A DNA stretch of 36,873 bases, from assembly GCA_005879535.1 (NCBI GenBank), contig VBKI01000073.1, forward strand, positions 1 to 36,873, given 5' to 3'. Under the pieces are notes generated by a model, which worked only from the letters and a program-made list of their open reading frames with translations, searched no databases and had not been told where the DNA came from. This document shows positions 16,438-22,508 of this stretch, one piece after another. The DNA comes from Deltaproteobacteria bacterium (GTDB taxonomy: Bacteria; Myxococcota; Myxococcia; Myxococcales; 40CM-4-68-19). The stretch's first letter is position 1. Every line of letters begins with the position of its first letter. The translations under genes and the position numbers were made by a program.

Positions 16438-17430
16438 TCAGGCGCGGTGGGCCTTGGCCATCTGGCCGGCGATCCGCGCGACGCGCTCGCGGAGCGCAGC
16501 GGGCCCGACGACGCGGACGTCGGCACCGAAAGCGAGGACCCAGGCGACCACCTCGGGGCAGAGACGCACGCGCATACGGACGTGGATCCGGCCGCCGCGC
16601 ATGAACGCTTCCTGCGAGCGGTGCCAGCGGTGGCTGCGCACGAACGTGGCCCACCGGCGGGCCAGGCTGACCTCGACGACGCGCACGGGGTACTTCTCGT
16701 CCACGAAGATGCCGAAGCTGTCGGCGAACACGCGCTCCGGATCGTAGCGATCCTTGTCCGGGTACTGGAACGTCCCGCCCACCGACTCGGCGGCGTCGAT
16801 CCGCGAGAACCGGTAGGGGTGCGGCTCGCGGCCGCGCGGCCGGCCAATCACGTAAAGCTGGTGATCGTAGACCGCGAGCGAGAGCGGCTCGATGCGCAGC
16901 GATTGCCGCCTGCCGTCGAACGCGCGGTACCGGATCTGCAGGCCATGGCGCCGCTGCAGCGCATCGACGACCTCCTCGAGCAGCTCCTCCTTTTCCGGCA
17001 GCGATTTCTCGCCGCCGCGGACGAGGAACACGAACTGCCGCCGGTAGTCCTGGAACCGCTCCGGGTGGATCGCCTCGCGGCTCACGTACTGGACCAGGTC
17101 CCGCATGCCCTTCTCGTAGCTGGTTCCTTCGAACAGCCGGGAGAGGCTCGCGCCGACGCAGGCGGCGATCATCGTCGCGATCGGAGTGCGCTCGCCGCCG
17201 CCGGCCACCCTGGAGCGATCCACGCGAACGTGAATCCGCCCCCGCCTCTTCTCGCGCACCAGCGGAAGGTGCCGGCCGATCGCCTCGAGCTGCCGATCGA
17301 TCGCGGCGACGCGCACGCCGAGCAGCGCGGTCAGGTCGGAGCGCGTGAGGTCGCGTCCCGCGAGCAGCGCGGCGACGAGCTTCGCGGTCCGTTCGATGGA
17401 GGTGAGCCGTCCGAGCTCCGAGATCGCCAT
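16438..17430 (-). CDS. WYL-domain transcriptional regulator
   Basis: A 330-residue regulator with an N-terminal winged helix-turn-helix (TSIERTAKLVAALLAGRDLTRSDLTALLGV), a central WYL domain (IRYRAFDGRRQSLRIEPLSLAVYDHQLYVIGR, where the W-Y-L triad reads LYV) and a C-terminal WCX-like region ending REAFMRGG...AGQMAKAHRA-type sequence. WYL domains sense nucleic acid or small ligands. The chosen ATG at 17430 gives a typical N-terminus; the frame is open upstream to 17526, but that stretch encodes the tandem repeat rather than domain sequence. It ends 8 bases from the convergent rhodanese stop. Direct repeats directly at its start suggest autoregulation. Confidence 0.88.
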   Translation of the reverse strand: MAISELGRLTSIERTAKLVAALLAGRDLTRSDLTALLGVRVAAIDRQLEAIGRHLPLVREKRRGRIHVRVDRSRVAGGGERTPIATMIAACVGASLSRLFEGTSYEKGMRDLVQYVSREAIHPERFQDYRRQFVFLVRGGEKSLPEKEELLEEVVDALQRRHGLQIRYRAFDGRRQSLRIEPLSLAVYDHQLYVIGRPRGREPHPYRFSRIDAAESVGGTFQYPDKDRYDPERVFADSFGIFVDEKYPVRVVEVSLARRWATFVRSHRWHRSQEAFMRGGRIHVRMRVRLCPEVVAWVLAFGADVRVVGPAALRERVARIAGQMAKAHRA

Positions 17431-17464
17431 GATCCGCAAAGGATCCTCCGATCCGCAAAGGATC
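17431..17464. repeat. Tandem 15-bp palindromic repeats at the WYL gene start
   Basis: GATCCGCAAAGGATC occurs twice (17431-17445 and 17450-17464), separated by CTCC, a 19-bp period of nearly two helical turns. Each copy is itself a dyad (GATCC-GCAAA-GGATC). The first copy abuts the start codon of the WYL regulator. It is probably an operator, most simply for that regulator, and could also serve the small divergent gene at 17571. Confidence 0.55.
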
Positions 17465-17570
17465 TCAAGGCGCGGATCGGGCTTCCTTTGCATTGCCGCG
17501 CAGAGCCCGCGCGACAACCATTCCATCGCGGGCTCACGCAGCCCGCGTTTCGATCGAAAGGATGCCCGCC

Positions 17571-17723
17571 ATGCAGACGCTTTCCTTCTGGGTTCGTCCG
17601 GCCGTCTTTGCCGTCCTCTGGGTCCTGGCTGCCGCGCTCACCGTCGCTGAGGTCGCGACGATCGGTCCCTCCCTGCAATCGGCAGGCGGGATGCCACCTC
17701 CGCGGGTGGCGACCATCCCGTGA
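17571..17723 (+). CDS. Small membrane or exported protein, 50 residues
   Basis: This short gene starts at the ATG at 17571 with GAAAGGA 8 bases upstream. The product is a single hydrophobic segment (FWVRPAVFAVLWVLAAALTVA) after a short N-terminus, then a polar tail rich in Pro and Gly ending VATIP. It could be a signal-anchored peptide or a one-helix membrane protein. No family is recognised. It is divergent from the WYL regulator across the tandem repeats and may be its target. Confidence 0.5.
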   Translation: MQTLSFWVRPAVFAVLWVLAAALTVAEVATIGPSLQSAGGMPPPRVATIP

Positions 17724-17734
17724 CCTTCCCAACG

Positions 17735-18226
17735 CTACGCCGCCGCGCGCGTGCGATCGTTTCGCCGCAGACTGAGAACTTTTCGCACGCGCGCCACGGG
17801 CTCGCCCTGCGCGTCCGTGACGGTGACCTCGAACGACGGGTTGATCTTCCCCTTCTCGTCGATCTCCGCCCGAAGCTCGTCCGCTCGCGCCCGCGAGACC
17901 TCGAATCGCGCCTTCACCGTTCCACGGCCGGGCTTGAGGAAGTCGATGGACGCGCTCTTGTCCCAGATCGAGTACGCATCGCCGAGCTGCATCATCAGCA
18001 TCAGCATGAAGAACGGGTCGCACATCGAGTACAGCGACCCGCCGAACTGCGTCCCGACGAAGTTCCGGTTCCAGGCAGAGAGCTTCATCTCCACCTCGAC
18101 GACCGTCAGGTCGGGAGCGACATGCGTCACGGAGACGCCGGCGCCGAGATACGGTGGGTAGAAACGCATCAGCTTGAGGAACCGGTCGTTGCCGAGGCGG
18201 GCCGCGATCCGTTGCAGGAGGGTCAT
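17735..18226 (-). CDS. DUF4442 family protein, hotdog-fold thioesterase-like
   Basis: This 163-residue protein resembles DUF4442 (hotdog fold, PaaI-related): FYPPYLGAGVSVTHVAPDLTVVEVEMKLSAWNRNFVGTQFGGSLYSMCDPFFMLMLM. Such proteins are assumed to act on acyl-CoA or related thioesters, though activity is rarely shown. The ATG at 18226 is chosen over a TTG 10 codons upstream. It ends 11 bases from the stop of the small convergent gene and is divergent from the RMD1 gene. In this lipid-rich neighbourhood an acyl-thioester role fits, but that is inference. Confidence 0.82.
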   Translation of the reverse strand: MTLLQRIAARLGNDRFLKLMRFYPPYLGAGVSVTHVAPDLTVVEVEMKLSAWNRNFVGTQFGGSLYSMCDPFFMLMLMMQLGDAYSIWDKSASIDFLKPGRGTVKARFEVSRARADELRAEIDEKGKINPSFEVTVTDAQGEPVARVRKVLSLRRNDRTRAAA

Positions 18227-18272
18227 GTTCGAAACGATGCCGGAGAGCCCGCGCAAAGGGTAGATCTACGCG

Positions 18273-19061
18273 ATGACGGTTCCACGGACGCACCAATTCG
18301 CGGCAGTCGCCTTCGAGGAGAATCTCTCGCTGCGCGAGCTTGCCGCTTCCTATCCCGAGGCCAGGCTGGGCCTGCGCGACATGCGGCTTGCGGCGGGAGA
18401 CGGTGGAGGCATCTTCATCTATCCCTTCGGCGCAGTCGTCTTCCACGACGTGACGCCAGAACGGCGCGAGGCCGAGCTGGCCCGCCTGTATCGCGCGCGG
18501 CCGGGTCTGACCACCCAGGTCGTCCGGGAAAGCTTCACGGTGCGGGAAGAGCCGGGGAGCCGCGTGGACATCGCAGCCGGCAGCCTCGTCGTCGATCAGT
18601 TCGGGGAGGACCGCGCCGCGGTGGTGGCGCTGATCGTCGCGCAAAGTGCTGCCCTCGAATACTACGAGCGGATCGTTGCAGGGCTCTTCACGCGGACGGT
18701 CGAGCTGGTGGATCCGCTGGAGAAGCGCGGCTCGGTCTCCGCGCAGATTCGCAGGCTCCACCGCTTCATCGGAGAGGCGATCGCTACGCGGAACGAGGTG
18801 TTCACGGTCCTTGCCCTGCTCGACAAGCCCGACGCGACCTGGGACGATCCGGCGATGGACCGGATCTACGACGAGCTCCGCGCCGAGTTCGATCTGGTCG
18901 ATCGCTACACCACGATGGAGCAGAAGCTCGACGGTGTGCAGGAGGCGCTGGAGCTCGTGCTCGACGTCGCCCGCGACCGGCGCATGTGGCTCCTGGAAGT
19001 GACGATTGTCCTTTTGATCCTGTTCGAGCTCTTGCTCGAAGTGTTCCGACGGCTCCACTGA
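18273..19061 (+). CDS. RMD1/DUF155 family membrane-anchored protein
   Basis: This 262-residue protein matches the RMD1/SIF2 (DUF155) family: GGIFIYPFGAVVFHDV near residue 50, a helical middle (RIVAGLFTRTVELVDPLEKRG, RLHRFIGEAIATRNEVFTVLALLDKPDATWDDPAMDRIYDEL) and a C-terminal membrane helix (MWLLEVTIVLLILFELLLEVF). Yeast relatives affect meiotic division and mitochondria; the bacterial role is unknown. A perfect GTAGATCTAC palindrome (18260-18269) lies just before its ATG. A strong hairpin overlaps its stop codon. Confidence 0.85.
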   Translation: MTVPRTHQFAAVAFEENLSLRELAASYPEARLGLRDMRLAAGDGGGIFIYPFGAVVFHDVTPERREAELARLYRARPGLTTQVVRESFTVREEPGSRVDIAAGSLVVDQFGEDRAAVVALIVAQSAALEYYERIVAGLFTRTVELVDPLEKRGSVSAQIRRLHRFIGEAIATRNEVFTVLALLDKPDATWDDPAMDRIYDELRAEFDLVDRYTTMEQKLDGVQEALELVLDVARDRRMWLLEVTIVLLILFELLLEVFRRLH

Positions 19062-19073
19062 CCGTCAGTGGAG
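19053..19073. terminator. Hairpin overlapping the RMD1 stop codon
   Basis: CTCCACTGA-CCG-TCAGTGGAG is a perfect 9-bp stem with a 3-base loop containing the RMD1 stop codon. No T-run follows. It could end transcription or stabilise the mRNA 3' end ahead of the separate cupin promoter. Confidence 0.5.
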
Positions 19074-19082
19074 CGCCCGCGA

Positions 19083-19111
19083 TTGACCGCGGCGGCCGAC
19101 GCTCCTATGGT
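19083..19111 (+). promoter_or_regulatory. Sigma-70-like promoter for the cupin-SDR operon
   Basis: TTGACC (19083-19088) and TATGGT (19106-19111) are separated by exactly 17 bases, 28 bases before the cupin start. It follows the hairpin closing the RMD1 gene, so the cupin and downstream SDR probably form a new transcription unit. Confidence 0.5.
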
Positions 19112-19138
19112 CCCGCGCTCCAAGACGGGGAGCGCCAC

Positions 19139-19510
19139 ATGGAGCGGAAAGCCATGCTGCACCGGTGGGAATCGATGCCGACGGAGCAGCTGAGCGAGCG
19201 CATCGGCCGCCGGATGATCACGGGCGATCGGATGATGCTCGCGCACATCTACCTGAAGAAGGGCGCCGTGGTGCCGCGCCACCAGCACGAGAACGAGCAG
19301 ATCACCTACGTCCTGGAAGGGGCCCTGCGCTTTCACCTCGGCGAGAACGGCGAGCAGCAGGTCGACGTCCGATCGGGCGAAGTGCTCACCATTCCCTCGA
19401 ACCTGCCTCATACGGCGGAAGCGCTCGAGGACACCGTCGACGTGGACATCTTCGATCCGCCGCGCCAGGACTGGCTGAGCGGGAATGACGCGTACCTGCG
19501 CGGCAGGTAA
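19139..19510 (+). CDS. Single-domain cupin protein
   Basis: A 123-residue cupin with both motifs: LKKGAVVPRHQHENEQITYVLEGALRF (metal-ligand pattern H-x-H, with Gln further on) and SGEVLTIPSNLPHTAEAL. One small beta-barrel domain of this kind binds a metal and acts as a dioxygenase, isomerase or sensor; the sequence does not tell which. The ATG at 19139 has GGGGAG upstream. It precedes the SDR gene by 8 bases, so the two are co-transcribed and probably act on related metabolites. Confidence 0.85.
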   Translation: MERKAMLHRWESMPTEQLSERIGRRMITGDRMMLAHIYLKKGAVVPRHQHENEQITYVLEGALRFHLGENGEQQVDVRSGEVLTIPSNLPHTAEALEDTVDVDIFDPPRQDWLSGNDAYLRGR

Positions 19511-19518
19511 GACGCGCC

Positions 19519-20286
19519 ATGGATCTCGGCATCCGCGCAAAAGTCGCGCTCGTCACGGGCGCGAGCTCGGGGATCGGCGAAGCGGTAGCGCTCGGCCTCG
19601 CTCGCGAAGGCGTCCGGCTCGCCGTTGCCGCCCGGCGGCGCGAGCGGCTGGAGGACGTTGCCCGGCGCGCGACGGCCGCCGGAGCGCAGGAGGCGCGGGC
19701 GTTCACCGTCGATCTGACGGATGCCGTCTCGCTGCAGAGACTGACCGCATCGGTCGAGCGGGAGATGGGCCCCGCGGAACTGCTGATCGTCAACGGAGGC
19801 GGACCGAAACCGGGAACGTTCACGCAGACGGCGCCGGCCGATTGGGACGCCGCCTACGCTTTGACGCTGCAGAGCGCGCTGCGGCTGGTCCATGCCGTCC
19901 TGCCGGGCATGCGCGCCCGAAAGTGGGGACGCATCGTCGCGCTCGAGTCGGTCGTCGTGAAACAGCCGTTCGCAGGCATGGTCTTGTCCAACGCCTTGCG
20001 CGCGTCGGTGACCGCGGCCTTGAAGACGCTGTCTTCGGAAGTCGCGTCCGAGGGGATCACGGTCAACACCATCGCCACCGGACTGGTGGAGACCGACCGG
20101 CTTCGGTCGCTTTACGACACGCCGTCAAAGATGGCCGCCGCCGCAGCCGGCATCCCCATGAAACGTGCAGCTTCTCCCGCGGAATACGCCCCGCTGGTGG
20201 TGTTCCTCTGCGGCGAGCCCGCGGGCTACGTGACGGGTCAGACGATCTCGATCGATGGCGGCCTGACCGCCGGGATCTTCGGATGA
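19519..20286 (+). CDS. SDR-family oxidoreductase lacking the usual Tyr-Lys pair
   Basis: This 255-residue short-chain dehydrogenase fold has the cofactor loop VTGASSGIGEAVALGLA, an NGGGPKPG stretch where NNAG is usual, and the C-terminal GYVTGQTISIDGGLT. The catalytic YxxxK is missing: the aligned stretch is GMVLSNALRA, with Leu at both positions, preceded by ESVVVKQP. Relatives with this SNALR pattern exist and are annotated as FabG-like, but they must work differently or not as dehydrogenases. It lies directly after the cupin and 11 bases before the M3 peptidase. Confidence 0.87.
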   Translation: MDLGIRAKVALVTGASSGIGEAVALGLAREGVRLAVAARRRERLEDVARRATAAGAQEARAFTVDLTDAVSLQRLTASVEREMGPAELLIVNGGGPKPGTFTQTAPADWDAAYALTLQSALRLVHAVLPGMRARKWGRIVALESVVVKQPFAGMVLSNALRASVTAALKTLSSEVASEGITVNTIATGLVETDRLRSLYDTPSKMAAAAAGIPMKRAASPAEYAPLVVFLCGEPAGYVTGQTISIDGGLTAGIFG

Positions 20287-20297
20287 GGAGAGGACAG

Positions 20298-22490
20298 ATG
20301 ATCGATCTTCGCAGAAGCGCCGTGATCGTGGGATTGGTGGCGCTCGCCGCGGCTTGCGCGACGCAGCCGCCGGCACCGGACAAGGCGATGGCCAAGGCGC
20401 CCGACGCGAACAATCCGCTGCTCGTGCCCTGGTCGGGCCCGTACGGCGGGATCCCGCCCTTCGGGAAATTCAAGGTCGAGGACATCGCACCGGCGCTGGA
20501 AGCCGCGATGGCCGAGAACCTGGAGGAGATCGATCGCATCGCCCAGAGCCCGGACGCCCCGACGTTCGAGAACACCATCGTGGCGATGGAGAGGACCGGC
20601 CTGACTCTCGATCGGGTCAGCACCATCTACGGCATCTACACCTCGACGATGAACGACGCGAAGGTCCAGGCCATCGAGACCGAGATGGCACCGAAGCTCG
20701 CCGCCTTCAACGACAAGATCTTCCAGAACGGCCGGCTCTTCGCGCGCATCGCCGCGGTGTACGAGGCGCGCGATCGGCTCGGCCTCAATCCGGAGCAGCA
20801 GCGGCTGCTCTGGCTCGACTACACGACGTTCTCTCGCGCCGGCGCGAAGCTCGACGATCCCGCCAAGAAGCGTCTTTCCGATCTGAACCAGCAGCTCGCC
20901 TCGCTCTACACGAAGTTCAGCCAGAACCTCCTCGCCGAGGAGAGCACCCAGATGGTCGTGCTCGAGCAGGAATCGGATCTCGCCGGGTTGCCCCTGGCGC
21001 TGCGCGAGGCCGCCGCTTCCGCGGCCGCCAGTCGCGGCCAGGCGGGAAAGTGGGCCGTCGTCAACACGCGTTCGAGCGTCGATCCGTTCTTGACCCTGTC
21101 GACCCGCCGCGACCTGCGCGAGAAGGTGTGGCGGATGTTCATCATGCGCGGCGACAACGGCGGCGCGCGCGACAACAACGCTGCCATCGCGGAGATCCTC
21201 AAGCTCCGCGCACAGCGGGCCAAGCTTCTCGGCTATCCGACACACGCGCACTGGCGGCTCGAGGATTCGATGGCCAAGACGCCGGAGCGCGCGGTCGGGC
21301 TGATGGAAGCGGTGTGGAAGCCGGCGGTGGCGCGCGTGCACGAGGAAGTCGCCGACATGCAAGCCATCGCCGACCGCGAGAGAGCGGGCATCCGCATCTC
21401 TCCCTGGGACTACCGCTTCTATGCGGAGAAGGTCCGCAAGGCGAAGTACGATCTCGACGAGAACGACGTGAAGCCTTACCTGCAGTTGGAGAAGCTGCGG
21501 GAGGGCATGTTCTGGGTCGCGGGGGAGCTCTTCGGCCTGCGCTTTGCGCCGCTGGCGGACGGCTCGGTCCCCATCTACCACCCGGACGTCCGCGTCTTTC
21601 GGGTCACGGACGCGGCGGGAAAGCACGTTGGCCTCTGGTACTTCGACCCGTACGCTCGCCCCGGAAAGCGATCCGGCGCGTGGATGAACGAGTACCGGCG
21701 CCAGTGGCACCTCGACCACGACGTGCCGGTGATCGTTTCCAACAACGCCAACTTCGTGAAGGGCAAACCCGGCGAGCCCATCCTCATCAGCTGGGACGAC
21801 GCGCGGACGCTCTTCCACGAGTTCGGGCACGCGCTGCACGGGCTGAACTCCAACGTCACGTATCCGGCCCTCTCCGGCACGTCAGTGCCGCGCGACTACG
21901 TCGAGTTCCCTTCCCAGCTCCTCGAGCGCTGGCTCTATACGCGCCCGGTCCTCGATCGCTTCGCCCTGCACTTCCGGACCGGAGCACCGGTTCCCGCCGA
22001 GACGGTCCAGAAGATCGAGCGCGCCCAGAGGTTCAACCAGGGGTTCATCACCGTGGAGTATCTCGCCAGCGCGGTGGTCGACATGAAGCTGCATCTTGCC
22101 GGCGAGGTCCCGATCGATCCGCGGCAGTTCGAGCGCGATACGCTCGCGCAGCTCGGAATGCCTTCGGAGATCGTGATGCGACATCGGACCGCGCAATTCG
22201 GCCACGCCTTCGCCGGAGACGGGTATTCGGCCGGGTACTACAGCTATCTCTGGTCGGACACGCTCTCGGCCGACGCGTGGGAGGCGTTCCTCGAGGGCGC
22301 CGGCCCGTATGACAAGGCGGTGGCGAAGCGGCTCCACGATCACGTCTTCAGCGCGGGCAACACCGTCGACCCGGCGGTCGCGTACCGGGCATTCCGCGGT
22401 CGCGATCCGGACATCGGCGCATTGATGCGCAAGCGTGGGTTCCCCGTGCCCGGATCCAACGTCGCCGCCGAACGGACCGTCCGGCCATAG
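20298..22490 (+). CDS. M3-family zinc metallopeptidase, lipoprotein (oligopeptidase A/Dcp-like)
   Basis: A 730-residue thimet-oligopeptidase family enzyme with the zinc motif FHEFGHALHG at about residue 507 and the downstream ERWLYTRPVLDRFA and GYYSYLWSDTLSADAWEAF regions typical of peptidyl-dipeptidase Dcp. It cleaves short peptides. An N-terminal signal with lipobox (LAAACA) predicts lipid anchoring on the periplasmic side, unlike cytoplasmic OpdA. The ATG at 20298 follows GGAGAGGAC. It may be the third gene of the cupin-SDR operon. It is convergent with the large pseudo-thiolase gene, 18 bases between stops. Confidence 0.92.
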   Translation: MIDLRRSAVIVGLVALAAACATQPPAPDKAMAKAPDANNPLLVPWSGPYGGIPPFGKFKVEDIAPALEAAMAENLEEIDRIAQSPDAPTFENTIVAMERTGLTLDRVSTIYGIYTSTMNDAKVQAIETEMAPKLAAFNDKIFQNGRLFARIAAVYEARDRLGLNPEQQRLLWLDYTTFSRAGAKLDDPAKKRLSDLNQQLASLYTKFSQNLLAEESTQMVVLEQESDLAGLPLALREAAASAAASRGQAGKWAVVNTRSSVDPFLTLSTRRDLREKVWRMFIMRGDNGGARDNNAAIAEILKLRAQRAKLLGYPTHAHWRLEDSMAKTPERAVGLMEAVWKPAVARVHEEVADMQAIADRERAGIRISPWDYRFYAEKVRKAKYDLDENDVKPYLQLEKLREGMFWVAGELFGLRFAPLADGSVPIYHPDVRVFRVTDAAGKHVGLWYFDPYARPGKRSGAWMNEYRRQWHLDHDVPVIVSNNANFVKGKPGEPILISWDDARTLFHEFGHALHGLNSNVTYPALSGTSVPRDYVEFPSQLLERWLYTRPVLDRFALHFRTGAPVPAETVQKIERAQRFNQGFITVEYLASAVVDMKLHLAGEVPIDPRQFERDTLAQLGMPSEIVMRHRTAQFGHAFAGDGYSAGYYSYLWSDTLSADAWEAFLEGAGPYDKAVAKRLHDHVFSAGNTVDPAVAYRAFRGRDPDIGALMRKRGFPVPGSNVAAERTVRP

Positions 22491-22508
22491 CCGACGGCCG
22501 CGCGTGCG

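Noticed and set aside
13936-17775. A 1279-codon plus-strand open frame running through the regulator genes
   Set aside because: Only its first part (from 14059) has family-like sequence. The rest is antisense to the AraC-type and WYL genes, a by-product of high GC.
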